A stretch of DNA of 64,000 nucleotides from Micromonospora sp. KC213 (GTDB lineage Bacteria; Actinomycetota; Actinomycetes; Mycobacteriales; Micromonosporaceae): assembly GCF_004348325.1 (NCBI RefSeq), contig NZ_SMKF01000009.1, forward strand, positions 1 to 64,000, written 5' to 3'. This document shows, piece by piece, positions 8,266 to 16,599 of the stretch. The position numbers and the translations under genes were made by a program. Under the pieces are notes generated by a model, which saw nothing but the letters and a program-made list of their open reading frames with translations, did no database searches and was not told the DNA's origin. The first letter of the stretch is position 1, and the number at the start of each line of letters is the position of its first letter.

Positions 8266-9012
8266 TCAGCGCCGGGCGGCGGACTTCTTCGCCGGCGCCT
8301 TCTTGGCCGTCTTCGCCGCGGTGGCCTTGCTCGCCGCCGTGGTCTTCTTCGCCGCGGTGGTCTTCTTGGTCGCGGTGGTCTTCGCCGCCGCGGTGGCCTT
8401 CTTGGTCGCGGTGGCCTTCGCCGCCGCGGTGGCCTTCTTGGTCGCGGTGGCCTTCGCCGCCGGGGCGGCCTTCGTGGCCGCGGTGGTCTTCTTCGCCGCC
8501 GCGGCCTTCGCCCCGGTGGCCTTCGTGCCAGCGGCCTTCGCCCCGGTCGTCCTGGTCCCGGCCGCCTTCGCCCCGGTGGCCTTCGCCCCGGTGGCCTTCG
8601 CCCCGGTGGCCTTCGCCCCGGTGGCCTTCGCCCCGGTGGCCTTCGCCCCGGTGGCCTTGGCTCCGGTGGCCTTCGTGCCGGTGGCCTTGGCCGCCGCCGT
8701 GGCGGTCTTCTTGGCCGGGGCCGCGGCCTTCGGCACCTTGCCGCTGGCCACCATCTCCTTGAATCCGGCACCCGGACGGAAGGTCGGCACGGATGTCTTC
8801 TTGACCTTCACCGCCTCACCGGTGCGCGGGTTGCGGGCTGTTCGGGCACCCCGGACGCGCTTTTCGAACGCTCCGAAGCCGGTGATCGCCACCTTCTCGC
8901 CCTTGGTGACCGCCGCCTGGACCTCAGCGAGGACCGCGTCGAGCGCGGCCGTCGCCGTCTTCCGGTCCCCCAGGCGAGCGGCGAGCGCCTCGATGAGCTC
9001 GGCCTTGTTCAC
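8266..9012 (-). CDS. hupB: HU-family nucleoid protein with lysine-rich tail
   Basis: A 248-residue HupB-type histone-like protein. The first 90 residues are a complete HU domain beginning NKAELIEALAARLGD, with the DNA-arm region VAITGFGAFEKRVRGARTARNPRTGE. The remaining 155 residues are a Lys/Ala/Thr tail made of KATGA pentapeptides and longer KKATAAAK-type repeats ending in AKKAPAKKSAARR, like a eukaryotic H1 tail. The GTG start at 9012 is set by a strong AGGAGG seven bases upstream and by the first HU residues. The family compacts DNA, and in mycobacteria its tail is acetylated and methylated. The position between mutT1 and leuD is conserved. Confidence 0.95.
   Translation of the reverse strand: MNKAELIEALAARLGDRKTATAALDAVLAEVQAAVTKGEKVAITGFGAFEKRVRGARTARNPRTGEAVKVKKTSVPTFRPGAGFKEMVASGKVPKAAAPAKKTATAAAKATGTKATGAKATGAKATGAKATGAKATGAKATGAKATGAKAAGTRTTGAKAAGTKATGAKAAAAKKTTAATKAAPAAKATATKKATAAAKATATKKATAAAKTTATKKTTAAKKTTAASKATAAKTAKKAPAKKSAARR
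8563..8682 (-). repeat. 15-bp tandem repeat array in the HU tail
   Basis: Five perfect consecutive copies of a 15-base unit (GGCCTTCGCCCCGGT on the plus strand) run from 8578 to 8652. Imperfect copies flank it at 8563, 8653 and 8668. Each copy encodes KATGA. The array can expand or contract without a frameshift and so may differ between strains. Confidence 0.9.
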
Positions 9013-9061
9013 GACTTCCTCCTGATTGTGCGACTGACTCGACGCGAGCCATTCTGCGCGC

Positions 9062-9090
9062 ACGGTATGCCCTGTGCTGCCTGGACACAA
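9062..9090 (-). promoter_or_regulatory. candidate hupB promoter
   Basis: On the minus strand TTGTGT (9085-9090) and TACCGT (9062-9067) are separated by 17 bases. This places the start near 9055, with a leader of about 43 bases holding the AGGAGG site. Confidence 0.45.
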
Positions 9091-9128
9091 ACATTCGGTG
9101 GAAAAAAGCCCTTGTGTCGTAACGGATT

Positions 9129-9157
9129 CGCCCCCGCCGGACGATCCGGTGGGGGCG
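9129..9157 (-). terminator. hairpin after leuCD
   Basis: A 12-bp stem with one G-T pair (9129-9140 with 9146-9157) and a 5-base loop lies 27 bases after the leuD stop. It probably ends the leuC-leuD transcript before hupB. Confidence 0.6.
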
Positions 9158-9184
9158 AGAACCGAAGAAATGTGGGACGTTCGG

Positions 9185-9772
9185 CTATGCGACGGCGGGC
9201 TTGAACGACGGCCGCGACGCCTCGTACGTGCCGATCTCCGCCTCGTGCCGAAGGGTGAGTCCAATGTCGTCCAAGCCCTCCATCAGCCGCCAGCGGCTGT
9301 GGTCGTCCAGGGGGAACGACCAGCGGGACTCGCCGAGCCGGACCTCGCGGGCGGCTAGGTCGACGGTGACCGGCGTGGTCGGGTCGGACTCGGTCCGCGA
9401 CCAGATCTCCTCGATCGCTTTCAATTCCAACTCGACCGGGAGGAGCCCTTCCTTGAGCGCGTTGCCCCGGAAGATGTCACCGAAGCGGGGAGAGATCACC
9501 GCCCGGAACCCCCAGTCGCGGAGCGCCCACACGGCGTGCTCCCGGGACGACCCGGTGCCGAACTCGGGACCGGCCACAAGAATCGACGCACCGGAATATG
9601 CCGGATCGTTGAGCACGAATTGCGGATCTTCCCGCCACGCGCTGAAGAGCCCGTCGGCGAAACCGGTCCGGGTCACCCGCTTGAGGTACACGGCCGGGAT
9701 GATCTGGTCGGTGTCCACGTTGGAGCGACGCAGCGGCACGGCGGTGCCGGTGTGGGTGGTGAACTTGTCCAT
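9185..9772 (-). CDS. leuD: 3-isopropylmalate dehydratase small subunit
   Basis: A 195-residue swivel domain of isopropylmalate isomerase. It shows the family start [31 protein letters not shown] and the loop [28 protein letters not shown]. With LeuC it converts 2-isopropylmalate to 3-isopropylmalate in leucine synthesis. It may also serve citramalate isomerisation, because cimA is in the same region. It starts 15 bases after the leuC stop, so the two are one operon. No active-site replacement is seen. Confidence 0.96.
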   Translation of the reverse strand: MDKFTTHTGTAVPLRRSNVDTDQIIPAVYLKRVTRTGFADGLFSAWREDPQFVLNDPAYSGASILVAGPEFGTGSSREHAVWALRDWGFRAVISPRFGDIFRGNALKEGLLPVELELKAIEEIWSRTESDPTTPVTVDLAAREVRLGESRWSFPLDDHSRWRLMEGLDDIGLTLRHEAEIGTYEASRPSFKPAVA

Positions 9773-9787
9773 CTCTCGGCTGCCCTT

Positions 9788-11230
9788 CTACAGGTCGGCG
9801 GGGGCGGCGAGCCGGCCGACCACGGCGGTGGCGGCGGCGACCGGCGGCGACACCAGGTGGGTGCGCCCGCCCCGGCCCTGCCGCCCCTCGAAGTTGCGGT
9901 TGGAGGTCGAGGCGGAACGCTGGCCCGGCTTGAGCGTGTCGGGGTTCATCCCCAGGCACATGGAGCAGCCGGCGAAGCGCCACTCGGCACCGGCGTCGAC
10001 GAAGACCTTGTCCAGCCCCTCCGCCTCGGCCGCCTCCCGCACGGCGGCGCTGCCGGGCACCACGAGCATCCGTACGCCGTCGGCGACCCGGTGCCCGCGC
10101 AGCACGTCGGCGGCGGCGCGCAGGTCCTCCAGCCGGCCGTTGGTGCAGGAGCCGACGAAGACCACGTCGACGGCGAGGTCCCGCAGCGGCGTGCCGGGAG
10201 CGAGGTCCATGTACTCCAGGGCCCGACGGGCGGCCGTCCGCTCCGCCTCGGTGACGAACTCCTCCGGGTCCGGCACGACCGCGCCGAGCGGCGCCCCCTG
10301 GCCCGGGTTGGTGCCCCAGGTGACGAACGGGGTGATCTGGCTGGCGTCCAGGGTCACCTCGGCGTCGAAGGCCGCCCCCTCGTCGGTGGGCAGGGTCCGC
10401 CAGTACGCGACGGCCTCGTCCCACTGCGCGCCCTGCGGGGCGTGCGGCCGGCCCTTGAGGTACGCGAAGGTGGTCTCGTCCGGCGCGATCAGGCCGGCCT
10501 TGGCGCCCCACTCGATGGACATGTTGGCCACCGTCATCCGGCCCTCCATGGAGAGCCGCCGGATGGCCTCGCCCCGGTACTCGACGATGTGGCCCCGCCC
10601 GCCGCCGGTGCCGACCTGGGTGATCAGCGCGAGCACCAGGTCCTTGGCGGTGACCCCGGGGCCCAGCTCGCCGGTGACGTTCACCGCCATGGTCTTCGGC
10701 CGGGCCTGCGGCAGCGTCTGGGTGGCCAGGACGTGCTCGACCTCACTGGTGCCGATGCCGAAGGCGAGTGCCCCGAAGGCGCCGTGGGTGGCGGTGTGGG
10801 AATCGCCACAGACGATGGTCATGCCGGGCTGGGTGACGCCGAGCTGCGGGCCGATGACGTGCACGATCCCCTGGTTCTCGTCGCCGAGGGGGTGCAGCCG
10901 CAGGCCGAACTCGGCGCAGTTGCGGCGCAGCGTCTCGATCTGCGTACGCGAGGTCGGGTCCGCGATGGTGAGCAGGTCACCGCGGCGCAGCCGGAACGAC
11001 GGATCGTCGTACCCGGTCGGGGTGTTGTGGTCCTCGGTCGCGAGCGTGAGGTCGGGGCGGCGCACCCGGCGGCCGGCCAGGCGCAGCCCGTCGAAGGCCT
11101 GCGGGCTCGTCACCTCGTGCAGCAGGTGCAGGTCGATGTAGAGCAGGTCCGGCTCACCCTCGGCGGTCCGTACCACGTGCGCGTCCCAGACCTTCTCGGC
11201 CAGGGTCCTCGGTCGAGTGACTCCCACCAT
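9788..11230 (-). CDS. leuC: 3-isopropylmalate dehydratase large subunit
   Basis: A 480-residue aconitase-family subunit carrying the [4Fe-4S] cluster. The ligands appear in [10 protein letters not shown] and in [13 protein letters not shown], and [19 protein letters not shown] is the substrate loop. It catalyses the isomerisation of isopropylmalate with LeuD. The start ATG at 11230 lies six bases after a TAGGAT -10 element on the minus strand, with no ribosome binding site, so translation is probably leaderless. It is divergent from the IclR-type regulator, its likely controller. Confidence 0.96.
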   Translation of the reverse strand: MVGVTRPRTLAEKVWDAHVVRTAEGEPDLLYIDLHLLHEVTSPQAFDGLRLAGRRVRRPDLTLATEDHNTPTGYDDPSFRLRRGDLLTIADPTSRTQIETLRRNCAEFGLRLHPLGDENQGIVHVIGPQLGVTQPGMTIVCGDSHTATHGAFGALAFGIGTSEVEHVLATQTLPQARPKTMAVNVTGELGPGVTAKDLVLALITQVGTGGGRGHIVEYRGEAIRRLSMEGRMTVANMSIEWGAKAGLIAPDETTFAYLKGRPHAPQGAQWDEAVAYWRTLPTDEGAAFDAEVTLDASQITPFVTWGTNPGQGAPLGAVVPDPEEFVTEAERTAARRALEYMDLAPGTPLRDLAVDVVFVGSCTNGRLEDLRAAADVLRGHRVADGVRMLVVPGSAAVREAAEAEGLDKVFVDAGAEWRFAGCSMCLGMNPDTLKPGQRSASTSNRNFEGRQGRGGRTHLVSPPVAAATAVVGRLAAPADL

Positions 11231-11267
11231 CTGGACATCCTAAATTCTGGGAGGTAAATTTCGGCTT
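11231..11267. promoter_or_regulatory. divergent leaderless promoters of leuC and the IclR regulator, with operator-like symmetry
   Basis: All of this 37-base gap is promoter. Plus strand: TGGACA (11232-11237), 17 bases, TAAATT (11255-11260), then seven bases to the regulator GTG. Minus strand: TAGGAT (complement of 11237-11242), then six bases to the leuC ATG. AAATT (11242-11246) and AATTT (11257-11261) form an inverted repeat with 10 bases between. TAAATT is also repeated directly 14 bases apart. A repressor here would cover both promoters. Confidence 0.6.
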
Positions 11268-11966
11268 GTGGGACACAGTATGAGCGGTGTCGGCGTCCTC
11301 GACAAGGCGGTGGTCATCCTGGCCGCCTGTGTCGACGGCGCCAGCCTGGCCGAACTCGTTGAACGCACCAAGCTGCCCCGGGCCACCGCGCACCGGTTGG
11401 CGCAGGCGCTGGAGATCCACCGGATGCTGGTCCGGGACACCCAGGGCCGCTGGCGGCCCGGGCCCCGGCTCGGCGAGCTGGCCAACGCCGCCCCGGACGT
11501 GCTCCTGACCGCGGCCGAGCCGCTGCTGGCCGCGCTGCGCGACGCCACCGGCGAGAGCGCCCAGCTCTACCTGCGCCGGGCCGACGAGCGGATCTGCGTG
11601 GCCGCCGCCGAGCGGGCCAGCGGCCTACGGGACACCGTGCCGGTCGGTTCGGTGCTGCCCATGACGGCGGGCTCCGCGGCGCAGATCCTGCTCGCCTGGG
11701 AGCCGCCGGAGGCGGTGATGCCGCTGCTGCCCCGCTCCAAGTTCACCGGCCGCACCCTCGCCGAGGTACGCCGCCGTGGCTGGGCGCAGAGTGTCGCCGA
11801 GCGGGAGGCTGGCGTGGCCAGCGTCTCCGCACCGATCCGGGACCGCACCGGCCGGGTGATCGCCGCGATCAGCATCTCCGGCCCGATCGAGCGTCTCGGC
11901 CGCCGCCCCGGCGAACGTCACGCGATGGCCGTGGTCCGCGCCGGCCAACGCCTCTCCGGCCTCTGA
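11268..11966 (+). CDS. ndgR: IclR-family regulator of leuCD (NdgR/LtbR type)
   Basis: A 232-residue IclR regulator. The N-terminal winged helix-turn-helix includes ASLAELVERTKLPRATAHRL (about residues 24-43). The effector domain follows, with MTAGSAAQILLAW and SVSAPIRDRTGRVIAAISISGP. Divergent orientation from leuCD is the signature of NdgR in Streptomyces and LtbR in corynebacteria and mycobacteria, which control leucine and other amino acid genes. The GTG at 11268 is chosen because it lies seven bases after TAAATT; an ATG four codons on is the alternative. It probably represses itself through the shared 37-base region. Confidence 0.88.
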   Translation: MGHSMSGVGVLDKAVVILAACVDGASLAELVERTKLPRATAHRLAQALEIHRMLVRDTQGRWRPGPRLGELANAAPDVLLTAAEPLLAALRDATGESAQLYLRRADERICVAAAERASGLRDTVPVGSVLPMTAGSAAQILLAWEPPEAVMPLLPRSKFTGRTLAEVRRRGWAQSVAEREAGVASVSAPIRDRTGRVIAAISISGPIERLGRRPGERHAMAVVRAGQRLSGL

Positions 11967-12089
11967 CGATCCCCTGGGCGGCTGTGGTCCGGAGGGGTGG
12001 CCGCGCCGGATGCGGCCAAACGGAGGTTACCGGGCAGCGGGATACCGCAACCTGCCGCATTCGGCGAACCACCAGCAGGCGGTTGGCGC

Positions 12090-12127
12090 AAAAGGCAACG
12101 GCCCGTCTCTGCGAGACGGGCCGTTGC
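12090..12127 (-). terminator. Rho-independent terminator after tRNA-Glu copy 2
   Basis: A perfect 15-bp stem (12095-12109 with 12113-12127) and 3-base loop is followed on the minus strand by CCTTTTG. It lies seven bases past the tRNA end. Confidence 0.88.
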
Positions 12128-12133
12128 GGGGTG

Positions 12134-12206
12134 TAGCCCCGACCGGATTCGAACCGGCGCTACCGCCTTGAGAGGGCGGCGTCCTGGGCCGCTAGACGAC
12201 GGGGCC
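12134..12206 (-). tRNA. tRNA-Glu (CUC anticodon)
   Basis: A 73-base cloverleaf starting GGCCCCGTCGTCTAGCGG and ending CGGGGCTA. The T-arm is GGTTCGAATCC and the anticodon loop contains CTC. CCA is not encoded. It is base-for-base identical to the copy at 12422 and has its own terminator. Confidence 0.95.
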
Positions 12207-12384
12207 AGGTGGTTTTCCTGCATCACCACCTCGGCGGGCGGTGCGGTTGTAGTCTAACGGCACCCCCTGCACGCCCGACGCGAGGGGTCATCCGCACCAG
12301 GCCGGCCGGCCCGGCACCACCCGACGCACAGCCAACCCGGAGGCCACAGCCAGCCAGGGCCACAGCCAGCCCCAGACACGAAGA

Positions 12385-12411
12385 AGCCCGCCCCAGTGGA
12401 TGGGACGGGCT
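12385..12411 (-). terminator. hairpin terminator after tRNA-Glu copy 1
   Basis: A 10-bp stem with one G-U pair on the minus strand (12385-12394 with 12402-12411) is followed by CTTCTTC. It lies ten bases past the tRNA end. Confidence 0.7.
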
Positions 12412-12421
12412 GTCAGCGCTG

Positions 12422-12494
12422 TAGCCCCGACCGGATTCGAACCGGCGCTACCGCCTTGAGAGGGCGGCGTCCTGGGCCGCTAGACGACGGGGCC
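12422..12494 (-). tRNA. tRNA-Glu (CUC anticodon), second identical gene
   Basis: Identical in all 73 bases to the tRNA at 12134. Flanking sequences differ except for a few bases, and each copy has its own terminator, so the duplication is confined to the gene itself. Confidence 0.95.
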
Positions 12495-12633
12495 AGAACA
12501 TGTCTTGCTTCCTCACCGAGACCGGTGAGGAAGCTGCACTCTATCAGAGCGCCACCGGCCGCCCCCTGCGAGAGGGCACACGGTGGAACTCCACCAGAAT
12601 CCAGCGTCCGGATTCTCGCGAACCACGGCTGCG

Positions 12634-12705
12634 CTGGGGTACCAGGACTCGAACCTAGACTAACTGAACCAGAATCAGTCGGGCTGCCAATTACCCCATA
12701 CCCCA
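12634..12705 (-). tRNA. tRNA-Gln (CUG anticodon)
   Basis: A 72-base cloverleaf beginning TGGGGTATGGGGTAATTGG, with anticodon loop TTCTGGT, T-arm GGTTCGAGTCC and acceptor TACCCCAG. CCA is not encoded. In this group tRNA-Gln is expected to be charged indirectly through GatCAB, and gatB and gatA lie at the far end of this window. Confidence 0.95.
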
Positions 12706-12812
12706 TCGGCCCCTTGCGGCGCCGAGAAGAAACTCTACCCTCCCCGTGCCGACAGGCCAAATCCAATCCCCCGAAGCGCCTCTGACCTGCGGAAACGGGG
12801 ACATCGGACGGA

Positions 12813-13616
12813 TCAGGCGACCGGAACCACCGGGTTGGTGAGTTCGCCGATTCCCTCGATCCGCACGCTGACCGTATCCCCCTCGGTGAGCGGACTAACC
12901 CCCGCCGGGGTGCCGGTCAGCACCACGTCGCCCGGCAGCAGTGTCATCACGTGCGAGATGTACGACACCAGGGCCGGCACGTCGAAGACCATGTCCTTGG
13001 TCCGGCCCAGTTGGCGTACCTCCATCTCGTCGGGGTGCCGACCCACCTCGCAGCGGATCTCCAGGTCGGAGACGTCCAGACCGGTGGTGATCCAGGGGCC
13101 GATCGGGCAGAACGAGTCAAACCCCTTGGCGCGGGTCCACTGCCCGTCCGCGCGCTGCAGGTCCCGCGCGGTGACGTCGTTGGCGCAGGTGTAGCCGAAG
13201 ATGGCCTGCTCGGCGGCGGCCCGGTCGGCCCGCCGCGCACCGGGAGCGCCGATCACCACGGCCAGTTCCGCCTCGTGCTCCACCTGCTTGGAGAAGACCG
13301 GCAGCCGGATCGCGTCCCGCGGCCCGATCACCGAGGTGGAGGGCTTGAGAAAGAGCAGCGGCTCCTTCGGTACCTCGCTGCCGTGCTCCGCGGCGTGCTC
13401 GGCGTAGTTGCGCCCCACACAGACCACCTTGCTGGGCAGGATCGGCGAGAGCAGCCGGACGTCGGAGAGCGCCCACCGGCCGCCGGTGAACTGGATCCGC
13501 CCGAACGGGTGGCCCTCGATCTCGGCGATGGTCAGGGCCTGCGGCCCGCCACCCGGCTCGCCCTCGACGACCCCGAACGACATTCCCTTGGCATGAGCAA
13601 AACGAGCGATACGCAC
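12813..13616 (-). CDS. fumarylacetoacetate hydrolase family protein
   Basis: A 267-residue FAH-fold hydrolase or decarboxylase. It has the N-terminal dimer segment and the catalytic core starting VVCVGRNYAEHAAEHG. EHEAELAVVIG carries the metal-binding acids and VLTGTPAGVSPLTEGDTV is the C-terminal motif. Members act on 2-keto-acid or acylpyruvate-type substrates, and this one's substrate is unknown. In mycobacteria and Streptomyces this gene is next to gltX. Here the sequence runs straight into tRNA-Gln and tRNA-Glu and gltX is absent. The start is GTG. Confidence 0.82.
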   Translation of the reverse strand: MRIARFAHAKGMSFGVVEGEPGGGPQALTIAEIEGHPFGRIQFTGGRWALSDVRLLSPILPSKVVCVGRNYAEHAAEHGSEVPKEPLLFLKPSTSVIGPRDAIRLPVFSKQVEHEAELAVVIGAPGARRADRAAAEQAIFGYTCANDVTARDLQRADGQWTRAKGFDSFCPIGPWITTGLDVSDLEIRCEVGRHPDEMEVRQLGRTKDMVFDVPALVSYISHVMTLLPGDVVLTGTPAGVSPLTEGDTVSVRIEGIGELTNPVVPVA

Positions 13617-13779
13617 CCGGTCAATCTAGCCCCGCCGACCGGCCCGGAGTCCGCCGACGCCCCGCCGGCCGGGTCGCCGGCGCAGCATACGCCGGACAGC
13701 GCCGGTGGGGGCGGGATTCGGCACTTCGTACCCGGCAGGAGGGAGCCGCCCCTAGCGTCGGCTCCGGAGGTTCGTTCGC

Positions 13780-15222
13780 ATGCCTGCATCGAGACGACAC
13801 CACAGAACCCTCGCCGCGTTCGTCCACGGCCTGGGCGTCCTCGCCGCCGTGCCGGCCCTGCCCACGGTGCCGCCCGCAACCGGCGCCGCAGCCACCCCGG
13901 CGGTGACCACGGTGACACCGGCGGCCCCGACCCCCGGGTCACCCCGCGCCGATGCCGTCGCTGGGCACCCGGCCGCAGTGGCCCGGCCTGCGCCCGGCGC
14001 GCACCAGGCACCGGGCGCCGCGGCCACCGGGGCGGTGATCCCGGTGACACCGGCGGTCCCGGCCTCCGGAATGGCCACCACGGCGAACCCGGGAGTGCCC
14101 CGCCCAGCCCCACCGGTCACCGTGTCGGTGACCGTGGCCGGGACAGCGGCGCCGGGCTACCGGATCCAGGTACGCAACGACGGCAGCCGACCGGTCGACG
14201 CGGTGGTACGGCAGGAACTGCCGCCGGGTACGTCGACGAGCGCGGTCAGCGCCGGAGGTCGGGTCACCCCGGCGACCGGCGCGCGGGGCACCGGGGAGGT
14301 CACCTGGCGGCTGCGGCTACCGGCCCAGGGCACCATCGCCGTCCAGACGACGCTGGCGCAGACCACCGCCGGCCGATCGGTCACCGCTCCGGCCTGCGCC
14401 TTCACCAGCGACGGCAACCGGCCGTACGACTGTGCCACCGCCACCTGGCAGCCGGCGGCGAGCCCGGCGACGGGGCAGGCCGAGACGGCTGCCCCGGTGT
14501 GGCGACGGCCGCCGATCCTGGCCGCCCTGGTCCTGCTGCCGATCCTGACTGTCGGCGCGCTCTGGGGTTGGCGGCACCGGCGGCGGCGTGGTGGTGGTGC
14601 CGGACTCGAACCGGCCGGGGTCACACCCGGTGGGCGCCGCCGTGGCGGCACCGGCACGGTGTACCCGCGACCGGCGGCTCCCGACCTGCCGGGTCGGCGT
14701 CGTCGGCCGCCGGCCCGTGCGGTCGGTGGGGTGGTGGCGGCGCTCTTCGTCGGGGTGGTCGCCACGGCGGGGTTCACCGCCACCCGGGAGGTGTCCGCCA
14801 TCCAAGCGGGCAGGCAGCCCACCAGTGGCGCGTGGGTCGGAAGGAGTGCCACCGGCACGGTCGGGACCCCGGTGCGGGAGCAGGCGTTCGAGTTCACCGT
14901 CTACCGGGTCGTCTGCGACACCGGCACCGGCACCGGCCGGCGATGCCAGGCCACCGTCGGGGTACGCAACCTCACACCCGAGCAGCAGGTGTGGCACGGC
15001 GAGTTGCAGCGGGCCTACCTGCCCGGCGGCAACTGGGTCAGCGCCGACCAGGACGCCACCCGGCGACTCAACCTGGGCCGGGACGTCTTCGCGCAGCCGG
15101 TGGCGGCGGGCAGCCGGGTGGTGCTGCCACTGGTGTTCACCGTCAACGCAGCGCAGAGACCGGAACAGCTCGAACTGCGCAGCGGGGTGTTCTCCGCCGG
15201 GGTGCGGGTGGACGTGCCCTGA
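13780..15222 (+). CDS. secreted/membrane protein with DUF11-like and DUF4352-like domains
   Basis: A 480-residue protein. A signal-like start is followed by a low-complexity Pro/Ala/Thr region (residues 30-110) in which VTTVTPAAPTPG and VIPVTPAVPASG look duplicated. A DUF11-type beta domain (residues 112-235, PVTVSVTVAGTAAPGYRIQVRND) comes next. Transmembrane helices lie at about 246-264 and 314-334 with an Arg-rich loop between. A C-terminal domain (335-480) resembles DUF4352 extracellular domains. It looks like a fusion of a surface adhesin-like domain to a membrane protein. A GGAGG site lies eight bases before the ATG, and TAGCGT at 13753 may be its -10. No function is assigned. Confidence 0.65.
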   Translation: MPASRRHHRTLAAFVHGLGVLAAVPALPTVPPATGAAATPAVTTVTPAAPTPGSPRADAVAGHPAAVARPAPGAHQAPGAAATGAVIPVTPAVPASGMATTANPGVPRPAPPVTVSVTVAGTAAPGYRIQVRNDGSRPVDAVVRQELPPGTSTSAVSAGGRVTPATGARGTGEVTWRLRLPAQGTIAVQTTLAQTTAGRSVTAPACAFTSDGNRPYDCATATWQPAASPATGQAETAAPVWRRPPILAALVLLPILTVGALWGWRHRRRRGGGAGLEPAGVTPGGRRRGGTGTVYPRPAAPDLPGRRRRPPARAVGGVVAALFVGVVATAGFTATREVSAIQAGRQPTSGAWVGRSATGTVGTPVREQAFEFTVYRVVCDTGTGTGRRCQATVGVRNLTPEQQVWHGELQRAYLPGGNWVSADQDATRRLNLGRDVFAQPVAAGSRVVLPLVFTVNAAQRPEQLELRSGVFSAGVRVDVP

Positions 15223-15243
15223 CCGGCGGGGCAGCGACGGTCG

Positions 15244-15249
15244 TACCCT
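15244..15249 (+). promoter_or_regulatory. putative -10 (TACCCT) of leaderless promoter
   Basis: TACCCT plus six bases leads directly to the GTG at 15256. No ribosome binding site precedes it. Confidence 0.45.
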
Positions 15250-15255
15250 GGGTCG

Positions 15256-16119
15256 GTGACCGCCGCCCCCGCACCCGCCGCCCTCGCCGCGGCCGACTGG
15301 CGGACCCGCCGGCGCGCGCACGAGGAGCGGGTGGACGCGTGGCTGGCGCCGCACCTGGCCCGCCGCCGGCGGGGCGGGAAGCACCCGGTGGAGGACTTCC
15401 TCTTCACCTACTACGCGTACCGCCCGGCGCAACTGCGGCGCTGGCATCCCGGGCCGGGGGTGCTGCTGCGCGACGCCGATCCGGGCGAGTTCGGGCGCGA
15501 CTACCGCGCCGACGCCGCCGGGGTCACCCTGGACACCGACCGGGTACGCGAGCGCCGCGCGGACTCGATCACCTGGATCCGTGCCCTGCTCGCCGCCACC
15601 GCCGGCCGTCCGGCGCACCTCGGGTGCTTCGGTATGCACGAGTGGGCGATGGTGTACCGGCAGACCCAGGAGGAGGTCCGGCACAACGCCTGGCCGCTAC
15701 GGTTGACCCCGGAGCGGACGGCAGCGGTGGTCGAGGAGCGGGGCGTGCGGTGCAGCCACTTCGACGCGTACCGGTTCTTCACCGCGCCGGCCCGGCCGTT
15801 GAACCTGCTCACCCCGACTCGGGAGAGCCAGCACGCGCTGGAACAGCCAGGCTGTCTACACGCCAACATGGACCTCTACAGGTGGGCGTACAAGCTCTCC
15901 CCGTTGGTGCCGAGCGAACTGGTGGCCGACTGTTTCGCCCTGGCCCGCGAGATCCGGGCGCTGGACATGCGGGCCAGCCCGTACGATCTGGCCGCGCTCG
16001 GGTACGCCCCGGTGCGGGTGGAGACCCCGGAGGGCCGGGCCGAGTACGCGGCCACCCAGCGGGGCTTCGCCGAGCGGGCGGCCGTGCTCCGTACCCGCCT
16101 GCTGACCGCGCTGGCCTGA
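15256..16119 (+). CDS. conserved actinobacterial protein, often labelled 3-methyladenine DNA glycosylase
   Basis: A 287-residue protein of a family common in actinomycetes. Conserved-looking stretches are KHPVEDFLFTYYAYRPAQL, GCFGMHEWAMVYRQ, RCSHFDAYRFFTAPARP and QPGCLHANMDLYRWAYKLSP. The family is often annotated as 3-methyladenine DNA glycosylase, but I see no helix-hairpin-helix or other glycosylase motif that supports the name. The many conserved His, Asp, Tyr and Trp residues suggest an enzyme. The GTG start follows a TACCCT -10 at six bases. Confidence 0.6.
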   Translation: MTAAPAPAALAAADWRTRRRAHEERVDAWLAPHLARRRRGGKHPVEDFLFTYYAYRPAQLRRWHPGPGVLLRDADPGEFGRDYRADAAGVTLDTDRVRERRADSITWIRALLAATAGRPAHLGCFGMHEWAMVYRQTQEEVRHNAWPLRLTPERTAAVVEERGVRCSHFDAYRFFTAPARPLNLLTPTRESQHALEQPGCLHANMDLYRWAYKLSPLVPSELVADCFALAREIRALDMRASPYDLAALGYAPVRVETPEGRAEYAATQRGFAERAAVLRTRLLTALA

Positions 16120-16164
16120 TCTTCCCGCACCCGGGCGTCCCGGGCCGTAAACCCCCGCCCGGCG

Positions 16165-16590
16165 TCAGTCCCCGTCGACTCGACGGTCCCGCTTGCGCTG
16201 CGACTGGCGCTTCTTGTCGGCCAGCCGGCGTTCCTTGGCGCCTCGGGAGGGCCGGGTTGGCCGACGGGGCGGGGGTGGGGGCGCGACGGCCTCGCGCAGC
16301 AGCGTCGCCAACCGTTCCCGGGCCGCCTCCCGGTTGGCGAGCTGGGCCCGGTGTTCGCTGGCGGCGATGGTGAGCACCCCGTCCACCAGTCGCCCGGCCA
16401 GCCGGTCCATGGCGCGGGCCCGCAGCGTCGGCGGCAGGCTGGTGGTGGCGGCCAGGTCGAAACTCAACTCCACCCGCGAGTCGGTGGTGTTGACCCCCTG
16501 CCCACCCGGACCGGACGATCGGGAGAAGCGTTCCCGCAGTTCGGCGGAGGGAACGACCCACCGGTCGGTCACCCGCAGTCCATCGTCCAC
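16165..16590 (-). CDS. arfB: alternative ribosome-rescue factor ArfB (GGQ hydrolase)
   Basis: A 141-residue class I release-factor-like protein without codon-recognition domains. The catalytic GGQ is at residues 29-31 in SSGPGGQGVNTTDSRVELSF. The C-terminal tail (about 116-141, RGAKERRLADKKRQSQRKRD) is Lys/Arg-rich, as in ArfB/YaeJ, where it enters the empty mRNA channel of a stalled ribosome. It would release peptidyl-tRNA from non-stop ribosomes. It starts at GTG and lies nine bases after the stop of the upstream small membrane protein gene. Confidence 0.88.
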   Translation of the reverse strand: MDDGLRVTDRWVVPSAELRERFSRSSGPGGQGVNTTDSRVELSFDLAATTSLPPTLRARAMDRLAGRLVDGVLTIAASEHRAQLANREAARERLATLLREAVAPPPPPRRPTRPSRGAKERRLADKKRQSQRKRDRRVDGD

Positions 16591-16599
16591 AGGGTCAGG

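Noticed and set aside
8266-8771. Repetitive tail region read as an antisense Pro/Arg-rich protein or as a CRISPR-like array
   Set aside because: The repeats are contiguous without spacers and encode the KATGA units of the HU tail.
15256-16119. 3-methyladenine DNA glycosylase function
   Set aside because: The name is common for this family, but no glycosylase motif is visible, so only the label is reported and not the function.
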